Shown here in pieces: positions 34,496 through 45,000 of a DNA stretch of 64,000 nucleotides. Positions within the stretch are counted from its first letter, which is position 1, and every line of letters begins with the position of its first letter. Where the stretch lies: the NCBI RefSeq assembly GCF_000169175.1, contig NZ_AAWS01000033.1, positions 1-64,000 of the forward strand. Reading direction: 5' to 3'. Origin of the DNA: Microscilla marina ATCC 23134 (GTDB lineage Bacteria; Bacteroidota; Bacteroidia; Cytophagales; Microscillaceae). Made by a program: the position numbers and the translations under genes. The notes under the pieces are model-generated. The model saw nothing but the letters and a program-made list of their open reading frames with translations, did not search any database and was not told the origin of the DNA.

Positions 34496-36553
34496 CTACC
34501 CCAATGGCTTAAAATCCCTGCCTTCTTCTAAATAAGCCTCCTGTAGCAGCGGGTCTATGTGCGACGAATAGCCAATTTGATGAGAGTCCTGTTGTCGGGC
34601 TTGAGTACAGGCTTTGATCAAAATAGCCTTGATGTGGCGTTCTTTGACTTCATAAAACTTGCTGATGTTTTCGGGCAAACTAGAGGGCGAAAACTCAAAA
34701 CCAGGCAACAAATGTTGGTGCCAGAGCTTAGCCGCAGCTGCCCCCGATAGCCAAATATCTTCGTTTTGTTCGGTCTTGATGGGCGTGTTTTCTGGGGCAA
34801 CTTCCGGGTGAGCCGCAGCAGATTGCCCAGCCAACAAGGTCTCAATGGCTTTCTTGAACTGTTCCCATGCAGTATTGGCAGTAGCTTCGTGCGGGTACTT
34901 ATCGTTGATAATCGCCCTAAAGCCAGGCTTTAGCATAGACAAATTAAACGTTTTGGCTATATCTTGAGCATGCCTTGCCCACACCATACGAATTACAAAA
35001 TGTATCTCTTCGTCGCTGAGCGACATAGAACGCGTAAAATACTCAGGTAGCTTATCGGGTACATAGCTCCAGCTATCGGGCAAATGCAAGTGCCAAAACT
35101 CAAGTTGTTTTTGTTGCTCAGCAGTAAGTGGCGCATTGTCGGTCACCACCACTGACGATATTTCGGGCACTATATCAGGTATTTTTTCAAAAGCAATGTG
35201 TTTAAAATCACGCCTTTCTTTGATGAACTCATATTCTATAAACTCCTTCAGGTGGTCTTCATAACTGAGTATATCCGTGCCCAGATCTTCGGCTTTGAGG
35301 CAAGCCTGTTTAATAATGTTGCTAATGTTTCCCCCCGTCAAGGCAAACTCATCGCCCAATTGCTGAGGCAATGCTTTGTATTCATATTTAAAACTGGCAG
35401 GTATGCTTCTTTCCCATAACAAACGGCAGGCATTGGTGTCGGGCAAAGGTACATGAATATGGGTGAGTATACGTCGGGTAAAAGCCTCGTCCATATTTTC
35501 GTCGTGGTTAGTGGCCAAAATTACCACCCCTGAAAACCGCTCTACCCGCTGTAGCAAATATGCCACCTCTTGGTTGGCATAACGGTCTTTACTGTCTTTT
35601 ACTTCGGTACGCTTGCCAAACAAAGCGTCTGCCTCGTCGACAAACAAAATACATAGTTTTTTTTCAAGGCGGTTAAACACCTTCTCCAGGTTTTTCTCGG
35701 TTTCGCCTATGTATTTAGACACTACCCGCGACAGATTGAGGTAATATACCTCTATGCCCAGGTAATTGCCCATGACCGAAGCCGTCATAGTTTTACCCGT
35801 ACCAGGCTTGCCATAAAGCAGTATCACATAACCTGGTTTAATCTTACCCCCAGTATCTTCTTTTTGCATCAATTTCTCATAATTGCGAATATAGTTCATC
35901 GGACCATGTAGCTGTTTGATGATTTTATCGGGCAACACCAGGTCGTCAAAGGTCTTGTTGGTTTGGAGCAAAGTTGCCGGAAAATCAAGATCACTGTCCA
36001 GGGTAGGGGCAGGGTCACCCAAAAAATATTTGAGGTGGGCATCGGTGAGTTTGATTGCCTGATAGAGCAAATCTTCGTCAAAAGCGCGTTCCTTGCGTCC
36101 GTCAGCTTCTATTTTCATTATATTGTGTTCAAACAACACATGTTGGTGGGTAAAGCTGAGGTGGTGATAAAACTGGTCTTGCAAATCGCTGCCCGACAAC
36201 AAGAAAAACAAAGTACGCAAAGTAGGGATGAAACGGTTAGAGCCTGCCTCAAGAATACCCCCAAACTCATATTGTTTGTCTACATTTTTATACACCTTTA
36301 CCAAAGGTTTAAACACCTGCGGAAACGTGCTTCGGGCAATGCCCAACGCCAGCAACAGCCGTTCAGGAACGTCAAACGCTTGTGTATGAACAAACTGTTG
36401 ATAGTGAGTGTCTTGGCTATGTATGGGTACAGGCGCTATATCAGCAATTGATACAGCTTTGTTTTCATCATTTAATTCATTGATCCGGTGCCTGATGACG
36501 CTGTCCAGCCAACTCATTTCGTTAAGTACTGCCTGGTGGTGGAGTAGTTTCAT
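34496..36553 (-). CDS. eCIS-type AAA+ ATPase with triplicated lid
   Basis: The protein has 685 aa. Residues 1-210 are a family-specific N-terminal region. The AAA+ core has Walker A GKPGTGKT at 248-255, Walker B ILFVDEAD at 302-309, sensor ILATNHDE near 345-352 and Arg fingers RRI at 360-362. ATPases of this kind (N-terminal region plus a single late AAA+ module) are a conserved component of eCIS/Afp/PVC-type loci, where the ATPase aids assembly or loading. After the normal lid (377-450), two further lid-like copies follow at 485-553 and 609-683, both opening with a [LF]WHxHL and [DS]xLPE pattern. No sheath, tube or baseplate gene lies in the window. Confidence 0.82.
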   Translation of the reverse strand: MKLLHHQAVLNEMSWLDSVIRHRINELNDENKAVSIADIAPVPIHSQDTHYQQFVHTQAFDVPERLLLALGIARSTFPQVFKPLVKVYKNVDKQYEFGGILEAGSNRFIPTLRTLFFLLSGSDLQDQFYHHLSFTHQHVLFEHNIMKIEADGRKERAFDEDLLYQAIKLTDAHLKYFLGDPAPTLDSDLDFPATLLQTNKTFDDLVLPDKIIKQLHGPMNYIRNYEKLMQKEDTGGKIKPGYVILLYGKPGTGKTMTASVMGNYLGIEVYYLNLSRVVSKYIGETEKNLEKVFNRLEKKLCILFVDEADALFGKRTEVKDSKDRYANQEVAYLLQRVERFSGVVILATNHDENMDEAFTRRILTHIHVPLPDTNACRLLWERSIPASFKYEYKALPQQLGDEFALTGGNISNIIKQACLKAEDLGTDILSYEDHLKEFIEYEFIKERRDFKHIAFEKIPDIVPEISSVVVTDNAPLTAEQQKQLEFWHLHLPDSWSYVPDKLPEYFTRSMSLSDEEIHFVIRMVWARHAQDIAKTFNLSMLKPGFRAIINDKYPHEATANTAWEQFKKAIETLLAGQSAAAHPEVAPENTPIKTEQNEDIWLSGAAAAKLWHQHLLPGFEFSPSSLPENISKFYEVKERHIKAILIKACTQARQQDSHQIGYSSHIDPLLQEAYLEEGRDFKPLG

Positions 36554-36690
36554 TGATGTATTAGTTAAGTTTTTTTAAGTTTCATTTTTGCGCCTTTCGG
36601 CTAATATCTTGATAATTTTTTGGTGCTAGTGCACTAGAAACTAAATTCCTATCACATTATTCGGAGTCTTTAGCTCGCGGACTTTACTTA

Positions 36691-36726
36691 AAAAAGTTTG
36701 CGTAGCTTTGGCTATGCGCACTTTTT
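36691..36726. repeat. Dispersed hairpin, copy 1
   Basis: AAAAAGT...GCGTAGC-TTTG-GCTATGC...ACTTTTT is a long hairpin with an AGCTTTGGCTATGC apex. A related hairpin with the same apex is at 47211-47257. Confidence 0.5.
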
Positions 36727-36911
36727 GAAGTGCGTCAGCAAACAAAATACCCTCGAATAAATAGCGTATTTATTTAATCCCCAGTGCACTAGTACTCTAG
36801 CTTCCTGTATGGTTTGATGGTTGGGGCAAAGCCCAGCATCAGCCCTGTCGACTGTGGACTTCCATCTGCCGATTTTATAAACCGCTAAAAATCAACGTCC
36901 TATAAAATCGG

Positions 36912-37030
36912 TAAGTTGCTTGTAGAGCAGCCTCAAACTTGAAGCACCGATATACATCGGTATCTAAGGACTTGCCCCTAAAAGCACCGATATGCATCGG
37001 CATCTAAGGACTTGAGGCTGTAGAAGCTAT
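36912..37030. repeat. Dispersed intergenic repeat, copy B, with two 25-bp insertions
   Basis: The host sequence matches 7-72. It is interrupted at 36946-36970 and 36986-37010 by two copies of a 25-bp unit, ACCGATATRCATCGGYATCT plus AAGGA, whose core CCGAT/ATCGG is palindromic. Confidence 0.6.
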
Positions 37031-37168
37031 CGACCAATACTGTTTCCTTAAGGACTTAGCATTAAAAAAACAGCCGCGTGAGCCATCTGCGACAGGCAAA
37101 AGCTAAAAGCTTTGTTAAAGAAACAGCATTGGACTATCTACTATTGACCATCGACTGAATACTATCGA

Positions 37169-39538
37169 CTAACCCTTCCCCAACTTCTCTTTACAAATCT
37201 TCATTTCTTTAGCCACATAAGACTCCAGGTAAGGGTCGTACAACAAGTAACGCTCAAAATCTTTGAGTGCCCCGGCATAATCTTTCAAGGCAAGCTTGGC
37301 TTTGCCCCTATAGGCATATATTTCTGCATACTCCAGCAACCGGGCGCAGTTTTTTTCAAAAAAATCAAATACTTCAACTACCTCCTGATAGTTGCCATTG
37401 TCAAGGTATGCCTGCCCTAAGTAAGAGAGTACATCTTCGTTTTTGGGATGTTTTTGGCGATTTTTGTTGAAAACTTCAATGGAACGGTCATATTTTTTGA
37501 GCAAATACGCCAACTCCCCCCAATAAAAACCCCAATCTATGTCTTCGGCAATAGAAGGTTTAAGTTTACCTGCCGCCTCAAAGTCTTGCAATGCTTTTTT
37601 ATTTTGTCGGCTATGGTAATAGCCCACGGCACGCTTCGCGAGCAACTCGGCACGGTTGGGTAAGTTTTTGTTCTTAAGTTGTTCAGTGATTGCTTCAGCT
37701 GTGTCGAGGTGGGCAAGTATTTGGTTTACTTCAGCAAGATCTTCGTCTGCCCAGTTGGGGCGTATTTTTAGCGATTGTACGAAGTCAAGTTTAGCTTGTT
37801 GATAAAAATGTTTCTCGTCGCGGTAATACACTCCTCGATCCCAATAGGCATCTGCCCGATCATCGTCTTGGCGACTAAAGTTAATAGCAAGCCCAAAATG
37901 AAGCTCTGCCTGGGCAAAGTCTTTTAATTTTATGTATAGTTCGGCAATTTGACTGTGGTATTCGCCTGCATCCTTAAAGTTGAGCTTTGCTGCTGCCTCA
38001 TAGCCAGCAATGGCTTGCTTAAGTTGCCCAGAGTACTCGTACATGGTAGCCTGGTTATTTACAAACTTTTCATTTTGGGCGTAGTTAGGTTGTAGTTCGA
38101 GCGCCTTTTGGTAGGCAGCAATTGCCTCTGGGTACTTGTCATATTGCTTGTACATTTGCCCCTTATAAAAATATATCTCAGCGTCTTGAGGGTACTTTGC
38201 CAACAAGGTATCGGCAAAGGCAAGTCCCTTGTCCAGTTCATAGCTCCAGTAATAACCCTTGAGGGTATCCATCAATGCTTTGCGGTTGTCGGTCAGCCCC
38301 AGAGCAAGTTTGCAGGCGGCTACGTTTTCGTCGGTATATGCCTTGAGCCCTCCTATCTCCATTGCCTTTTTGTAGGCTTGCCAGGCGTCGGCATAGCGTT
38401 CTAGCTTAAAGAGTACCTCGCCTTGGGCTCCCCAATAAATACCATCTTTTGGGTATTTTGCCAACAAACTATCAATATCGGCAAGCGAGCGGGCATAGTC
38501 GCCCGCGTAATAGTAAATATAATGGCGGCTAAACAAGGCACCATCAGGGTTTTTGCCTAAGGCAATGGTCTGGTTTATCGTAGCAATTGCCTGGTCGTAT
38601 TGCTTCAAATGCCGTTCGCACGAAGCTTTTTTGTCGAGCAAATAGTGTCGTATCTCAGGTTTAATGGCAGGGTTTTCCAGGGCTTTTACAAAATCTTGCT
38701 TTGCCTCCTGGTAGCGTTCCGCTTGTTCGTAATGGTGGGCACGTTCCCAATAGGCTTGGTAGTTGTTGGGGTCAGCCTTGATGCGCGCGGTCCAGGGGGC
38801 TATTTTTGTTGCCCATTGGGTTTGTTTTTGTTTGTGTGTCAGCACCTGGTTCAGCTCATACTGACAATATTTAATCGCTTCTTTGCATGTGGTTATATCT
38901 GTGGCTTCCAGGTTTTTGGTCAAGGCGGTTTGGTAGTCTTTCAGGGCGGTTCGGTAGGCTTTTTCTTTGGCATCCAAGTTTTTTTCAGGGGTGTCGTTTC
39001 CTTTCCGCTGGTATGTGTCTCCTCGTTGTAGGTAAAGGCTTCCTTCTTGGGGGGCAATGACAATGGCTTGGTCATACAAGGCAATGGCTTGATCATAAGC
39101 ACCTTGATGCCAATAGAGCAAGGCTTTGCTATGGTAGTAGCTCACTTTGAGGGGATAGTGGGTGCGCAACAGGTCTATGGTATGATGCCCTTCCTCATGT
39201 TTTTTTAGGTGTAGTTCGAGCACATATTTTTTGTTCATAAAAAGTTCATCCTTTGCCAGCTTGGGTTGGTGGCGGAGGGCGGCGCTGTAGTGTTGGAGGG
39301 CTTGAATACGCCAACCCCACTTTCTTATAATGTTTGCCTTAAGGTAATGTGCCTTTGCTACAGTAGAATCGTGTGCCAGTATGTGCTCAAGGCAACGCAG
39401 GGCAAGGTGGCGGTCTTTGCCTACGCTATGGTTTTCTGCCCAGTTCAAGGTATATGTCCACACATCATGGCGTTGGGCGCAGGTAGTATCTGTCATATAA
39501 AATATCAAAAATGCAATCAAGTATAAATATTTAATCAT
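37169..39538 (-). CDS. Large secreted TPR-repeat protein
   Basis: The protein has 789 aa from ATG 39538, which gives a clear signal peptide (MIKYLYLIAFLIFYMTDTTC, then AQ). The rest is an almost continuous TPR solenoid, at least 16 repeats by eye, for example AKAHYLKANIIRKWGWRIQA and AEIYFYKGQMYKQYDKYPEA. It is likely periplasmic or surface-exposed and serves as a protein-binding scaffold. It lies downstream of the coiled-coil cargo-like gene and upstream of the AAA+ gene, on the same strand but with long intergenic gaps, so an operon is unlikely. A link to the eCIS-like genes is only positional. Confidence 0.88.
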   Translation of the reverse strand: MIKYLYLIAFLIFYMTDTTCAQRHDVWTYTLNWAENHSVGKDRHLALRCLEHILAHDSTVAKAHYLKANIIRKWGWRIQALQHYSAALRHQPKLAKDELFMNKKYVLELHLKKHEEGHHTIDLLRTHYPLKVSYYHSKALLYWHQGAYDQAIALYDQAIVIAPQEGSLYLQRGDTYQRKGNDTPEKNLDAKEKAYRTALKDYQTALTKNLEATDITTCKEAIKYCQYELNQVLTHKQKQTQWATKIAPWTARIKADPNNYQAYWERAHHYEQAERYQEAKQDFVKALENPAIKPEIRHYLLDKKASCERHLKQYDQAIATINQTIALGKNPDGALFSRHYIYYYAGDYARSLADIDSLLAKYPKDGIYWGAQGEVLFKLERYADAWQAYKKAMEIGGLKAYTDENVAACKLALGLTDNRKALMDTLKGYYWSYELDKGLAFADTLLAKYPQDAEIYFYKGQMYKQYDKYPEAIAAYQKALELQPNYAQNEKFVNNQATMYEYSGQLKQAIAGYEAAAKLNFKDAGEYHSQIAELYIKLKDFAQAELHFGLAINFSRQDDDRADAYWDRGVYYRDEKHFYQQAKLDFVQSLKIRPNWADEDLAEVNQILAHLDTAEAITEQLKNKNLPNRAELLAKRAVGYYHSRQNKKALQDFEAAGKLKPSIAEDIDWGFYWGELAYLLKKYDRSIEVFNKNRQKHPKNEDVLSYLGQAYLDNGNYQEVVEVFDFFEKNCARLLEYAEIYAYRGKAKLALKDYAGALKDFERYLLYDPYLESYVAKEMKICKEKLGKG

Positions 39539-39859
39539 AAAAATACATTTTGTCCCAGACAAAAGCCTTGGCACAAATATAACTGTCCACTTTGAATAAA
39601 TAATTTAAGTCATAGATTATAAAAAAGAAGACCTTGCAAGTCAAGTGTTTGTGCTTTTCAGGATTTTAAAAACGGAACTTGTCGCTTGCTATTTTTAACC
39701 ACGTTTTTTGTAAATTACTGAAAATCAACGTGATATAAAGGTTTGATTACTTGTGAACCGAATCTACAGCAGCTTGCTGTGACGAGCTCACCGCAGGTAA
39801 TCACTTTAATCCTAGTATAAAAGCTGAAAGTACAGTTTTGGTGGTGAAAAAATAGCGTA

Positions 39860-41704
39860 CTAATTTTCTTTTGGTTTCGCGTTTTTATTCATAAAATCCA
39901 TAATTTCTTGTATTTCCTTGGGGCTAAGCGTTTGCTTCTGTTTTTTACTTGCCTTACTTGTTTTGTTTTTTTCGTTTTCGGCAATTATATCATCCATCTT
40001 ATCAAGCAGTTCGGCTTCGCTCAACGACAATTCTCCAGACAATGAAATAACGGGGAAGGCACTAATTTTGGCATTTAGTTGGGCAATATTGGTTTGTAAA
40101 ACTTGTATGCTTGCATTTTCTTTTTTTATGCTTACCAAAGCATCGAGCAAGTCGCTCCACTTGTTGCCTGTATAATGGCTTTTGCCCGTACCCTCCAGCA
40201 CTTTAAACAAAAGTTGCCACAAGCTGGCTTCGTCGTTGGGCAATGTGTCAGAGTTGCTTACATAATTTTTCAGAAAGTTCTCCAGTTTTTTTTGCTCGGC
40301 AATGGCATAAGCTTCCTGTTGGGTCAGGTCTTTTACTGCCTTGCCTTTGCTGGGGTTGAGAAGTTTTCTTAGAATTTTGTTTACCTTCCACCAAGCTTTA
40401 AACACTGGCGGGTTGATGCCTGCCGATTGTTTTAAAATTGCCTTGCCTGAAGTAATCAATACATCGATCAGGTTAACTATTTTTTTGGCTCGCTTTGCTT
40501 CAGCTACCGACAGGGCGTACTCTTCTTTGCTTACCCGCTGTAGCATATCATAATGTTGTTGGGCTTGGGTGTGGGCTTTTTTTACTCGTCCATACGACCT
40601 ATAGAATCCGTCGTATTCTTTCTTAGCCAATTGTTCTAATTCATTCAGCTTGGTTACTTGTTCGTTGAGAGACTGTTTAATGGGTGCCCTGTAGTGAGTA
40701 ATGGCAGCATCTGTTTGTTTGAGCTCCCGACTGGCAGCACTCAACTCTCCTTTTAAACGGTGAAACTCTTGTCGAGTATTGGCGATGTTTTGTTTACCCG
40801 CAGCTATGTTTTTTTGTAACTTATAAAACTCCTGGTATACCTTCAGCTTTGCCTCCTCTTGGGTATGTTTGGCAGTTGCTTCTATCTTTTTTGCCTTCAA
40901 ACCATTTTGGGCATTGATTGCTGCATCCAACTTGTTTTGTACAGTAGCAAGCTCTGGTTCCAGTTCTTTCAACCTTTTATTAATATTTTTTCTTCTATCT
41001 TTTTTGCTTTGATCTTTTCTGTTTTGTCCTCCTTTAGTCTTTTTTTTCTGCCCTCTTTTTCCTTTCGGAAGTGGCTTATTGCTTTGTAGTTGGGCAAGTT
41101 GTTTGTTGAGCAACTCTTGCTCTTTTGCTAAGGGAATTTTTATTTCGATTAAATCCTTTGCCTCTTTTTCTTTGATTTTGAATTGTTGGTCGGCGTGTAA
41201 TCCTTGGTCTTTCTGCGATTGTACTTGTTTTGCTTGTACCTCTATAAACCGTTTCAGTTGTTCCAAGTCTTTGGGAGCTACATTTTGCTGTAGCATTTGC
41301 ACCACTTTGGCTTCGTCTTGCAGGTCATTCGCATCAATTGTTTTTTTAATGTTTAAAGTATAAGCATTCTCTTCTTTGGCAAACTTGGCAAGTGCTTGCT
41401 CGATATGGGCTATATCGAGGTCTTTTTGCACTACCAGCGCCTGTTGCTGGTTTTTGGTAGCGGTGAGTTCGTGTATTTCGCGCTCCAGGCTTGCCTTGCC
41501 CCCTCGTTTGCGCAGAAGTTCTAAACGCAATTTCTGTATTCGCTTTTCGGTGCCTTGTACCAGGTCTAGCAGTTGGTTGCGTTCTATGTGTAGTTTATCC
41601 AGTTTTTTGCGCAAAGCTATGCCTTTTTTTATCACCTGGGCAGCCTTGGCGTATGCTGCTCCTTTTTGGGTTTCTTGTTTTACTATAGCCTCTTGTTTGT
41701 TCAA
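39860..41704 (-). CDS. C-terminal part of a split coiled-coil protein
   Basis: The frame encodes 614 aa from a TTG at 41704, and the same frame stays open upstream to about 41752 without any ATG, so it has no natural start. Residues 1-390 are heptad-rich coiled coil (Lys/Glu/Gln), with a strongly basic KGKRGQKKKTKGGQNRKD segment near 215. Residues about 400-614 are helical with one hydrophobic patch (VNLIDVLITSGKAIL). It probably is the distal part of the preceding 1188-aa protein, separated by a frameshift-rich stretch. Function unknown; coiled-coil tails are seen in large cargo-like proteins of contractile injection loci. Confidence 0.6.
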   Translation of the reverse strand: MNKQEAIVKQETQKGAAYAKAAQVIKKGIALRKKLDKLHIERNQLLDLVQGTEKRIQKLRLELLRKRGGKASLEREIHELTATKNQQQALVVQKDLDIAHIEQALAKFAKEENAYTLNIKKTIDANDLQDEAKVVQMLQQNVAPKDLEQLKRFIEVQAKQVQSQKDQGLHADQQFKIKEKEAKDLIEIKIPLAKEQELLNKQLAQLQSNKPLPKGKRGQKKKTKGGQNRKDQSKKDRRKNINKRLKELEPELATVQNKLDAAINAQNGLKAKKIEATAKHTQEEAKLKVYQEFYKLQKNIAAGKQNIANTRQEFHRLKGELSAASRELKQTDAAITHYRAPIKQSLNEQVTKLNELEQLAKKEYDGFYRSYGRVKKAHTQAQQHYDMLQRVSKEEYALSVAEAKRAKKIVNLIDVLITSGKAILKQSAGINPPVFKAWWKVNKILRKLLNPSKGKAVKDLTQQEAYAIAEQKKLENFLKNYVSNSDTLPNDEASLWQLLFKVLEGTGKSHYTGNKWSDLLDALVSIKKENASIQVLQTNIAQLNAKISAFPVISLSGELSLSEAELLDKMDDIIAENEKNKTSKASKKQKQTLSPKEIQEIMDFMNKNAKPKEN

Positions 41705-42024
41705 TTGTTCTTTGGTGGTTTCCAGATTTTTTTGCCTGGTTTGTTGAGCAAGTCAAAGCATCGGCATTGGCTTGTTGTGTTTTATGAAAGCATCTTCTGT
41801 ACATCTATTCGCTTAGTTTTGCGGGCATTGGCATCGTGCTTGGGCAGTTTAGTCGTCGTCTGTAGTTTTTGTAAACTGAATGGCATCATCATATGTTTTT
41901 TTCAATTCGAGTGTTTTGCTCAATTCTCAGCTTGTTCTTCGCGTGCCGTTAGCTTTTCGTTGCTTATTACTCGACCCAGGTGCTCATCTTGGTTTTTTGC
42001 CAGGCATCAACTCCTTTTCATCAA
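41705..42024 (-). pseudogene. Frameshift-rich link between two halves of one gene
   Basis: All three minus-strand frames have stops here, but coding-like coiled-coil pieces appear one after another: TLIDEKELMPGKKPR, then NQDEHLGRVISNEKLTARE, then IEQNTRIEK, then YDDAIQFTK, then KLPKHDANARKTKR, then TQQANADALT, then LAQQTRQKNLETTKEQL leading into the 614-aa frame. At least five frame changes occur within 320 bp. Confidence 0.65.
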
Positions 42025-45000
42025 TCAAGGTTTTGCTTCTGTCAACTTACCGAAGCTTTCGGCTTCAGCTTCATTGCTTGCCAAGGTTTTTTCCGTGTTT
42101 TTTATCTTTTCAGGTAAGCCATCCAGTTTTTTTTGTGTTTCAGCTTGGGCAGCTTTCAATTTGGCGAGTTTTTCCTGGGCTTCAGTCCAATGCTTACTCT
42201 CGTTACTTTGGTCTTTTACGGCTTTTTTATGTGCGTTTTTTAAGCGTGTGTACTTAGTTTTTGCCCTCATAGTTTTGGTAGCCATTGCCCGCCTTTGCCT
42301 TAGGGTAGCCCCTTTCATTTGTCCGTTGAGGTCTTCATACACCTTCATGTTCATATATACATTATACCCCTGATCGTTAAAAAGGCTTTTGTTTTTTAGC
42401 AAGTGTCGGTGTGCCTTGTAAAAGTCTCCGTCAAAATAATAAAGAGCATAAAGTACATTTTTTTCAGAAAAACGGGCACAAAGTGCTTTTAGGCGCGATT
42501 GATCCATTTTTTCGACGGCACGGGCTATAGGCTCAAAGTCTTGTGGGCGACGTACCAAACCCATTACGTGCTCGATGGTTTCTTTGCTAAATATACTTTC
42601 GCCGGTTTTGAGTTTGGTCATTGCCGGAAACTCATTCGGGTCAAGGTCTTGTACCGATTTTACATCACTGCCATTAGTTTTTTTAGCGCTTTTCAGGTTT
42701 AGCCCTTCTATTATCTTTCCTTTTTGTACATCATCTATAGTTTTCAGCCTCCCCCTTACAGTACCTACAAATATACCCCCCTGCATGGCTATAAATGGCA
42801 ATATAGCTGCCACGTCTGTCATCTTCTCGCTCAACGTTCCAGGGCCTTCTAATATACTCACTATTTGGGCAAAGCCATCGGTAGTACCAATCAATACCAT
42901 AGTAGCATCTACACCCAAGTCGATTTTTTCAAGCATTAAGTAACGATAACGTCCGCCTAACTGTTTGATCCCTATTTTACTTAGAAAGCCAGGGTTGACC
43001 CCTGCTTTGGCTCGGTTAGCAGCTTTGATCATAGAAGCTCCCCTTAGCATTTTTACCGCCCCTATAAATGCCCCTACTATATCTAGCAGGTTTACTGCAA
43101 AAGACTTCACCGTGGTAGAGCCTCGTTGGTACTCGTCTACCATACTGCCTATAGCACCCGCTGCCCCTATCACTCCTGCCGCAAAAAACAATTCACCCGC
43201 CAACGATGCCGTCGCTATTCCGGCGGTTCCTCCAGTGGCTACAATCAGCCCCAGTAAAAAAATGGCCAAAGCAATGTAACCCATATATTTCCACCAGGGA
43301 GTATGGCTGGTAATGGCAATTTGGCTACTATGCCCGTCGTGGGTTTCATAATACAGCAAACCTTTAGGCAAATGGTCGTCTCGGTCAAGGGTGGCAAACA
43401 TCTCATCTGGCGGATGCGTTTCTCCATCTTGTACCGCGTATTCTGTAGCTTTGAAAAGCTTACCAGCTTCTTTGTTTACCAGGCTCACGATGTGCCAATA
43501 CCCATTTTTTTGGAAATAATACAGAGGTAAATCTATAGAAGTAGGTTGTTTGTTGCCCGGTCCTACATTGAGGTACTCAGGATAAAACAACGCCTTTGCC
43601 CGGTATACCTCACCCGGAGGTTTTTCTTCCTGCAAAAACTTCTGGTAACGCGTATCCAAGTTAAAATTCCCTTCTGCACTTTGGGTTACCTGAGCTTCTT
43701 CGCGTTCATATTTTTCGCGAGCGTTTGCTACATCGGCTGACGAGACCTTCGTTCCTTTGATTCTGGCTTTTCTTTCGGCATCGGCCTCGGCTTTTTTATC
43801 ATAAAGTTCTCTTATCTCATTCCTTTTATGTATCAAAACCTTTGATTCTAGCATAGCGTGAAACGATTTTAGTACTGCGTTCACCCTTACCCAATCGCGA
43901 TTGCCAATGTAATCAGGCATTCGTTGTACGTTAAAAATGAGTTGCTCTTTTTTTGGGGCTCCTGAGTGGTGACAAGATTGTTTGCTATAGTTGGGTAGGT
44001 TTACTCCTACCAAAACAAAGCCACCAAAGGTGCGCCAAAATCGATAAGCTTTGTTTTGGGCATCTTTGAGCATTGCCAGTGTCACCATATCTTGAGGCTC
44101 TCCGGTTTTTTTCATAAGACTGCTCATACGGTGCACTGCTATTACCAAGTCAAGGTAATCCATAAAAATCTGATCGCCAGAAATTTCCCTATTTTTGACA
44201 TCCTTGAATACTTTGCCCTTTAGTGCGGCCCCTATTAGCTGAGTTTCTCTGAGGCGTATGTTGAGTAACTCTTCTTCTTTGGACGAAGACGAAGGCTGAT
44301 CTTCGATTTTTTTACGAGCATCTTTAGTGGCATGCTGATGAAACTCACCCTCATCGGTATATTGGTCATTTTTGTTATGATAAGGCAAATACTTACCATT
44401 AATCTGTTGAATCTTGTAGGTAATCAGTTTTTGACCAAAGTAGCCCTGCGAATCTGAAGATACATCCCAGTGGTTTTCAGGCAAGGGGTCAACGTATACG
44501 TTCAGCGAAAAAATCTCATCTTTAGTTCCCTTGCTGTTTTTTTCGCTCAACATAAGGTATTGTTGATAAATGCGCAATGTAGTATTATACTTTTTGCCTT
44601 TAAATAAAAGCTCCAGATGATTGGCGTTTTCGGTTACCACAGCCCGTTTTACCTCGGTAAACTTACCCGGAATGGGCACCAGTCGTGTGCCTGCCCACCC
44701 CGACATAGACACTGCCGCCATCCCATTGTCCTCAGGCGATTTTTGGATGGTCATGATGTAATGGTGCTTGTTATGGTCTGCTTTGGTGCCAGCAGCACCA
44801 ATTTTTCCTACCTCTATCGGTATCGTATAAGATGATACCGAACGATCTTTGGTTTGTTCAACATTTTTTCTTTTGTCGGTAGTATCTCTTACAATGCCCC
44901 TTGAAGGTGGAGTACCCTCGGTTGTTTTGTTGCCAAACTTGTTAAATTCATGTATACTAGGGATCAGAATTTGACTCGCTTGTAGACCATGGTGAGTTTT

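Larger units (their letters stand above)
36554..37168. other. Repeat-rich gene-free stretch
   Basis: These 615 bases contain no credible ORF. They hold GTGCACTAG-bearing inverted repeats near 36630 and 36785, a hairpin at 36691-36726, an 11-bp stem (CCGATTTTATA/TATAAAATCGG, 36869-36911) and the dispersed repeat copy B with two inserted 25-bp units (36912-37030). Confidence 0.6.

Noticed and set aside
39715-39745. Sequence similar to the CCGATTTTATA hairpin region at 36890-36911
   Set aside because: The shared stretch (AAATCAACGT...TATAAA) is too short to claim a repeat family.
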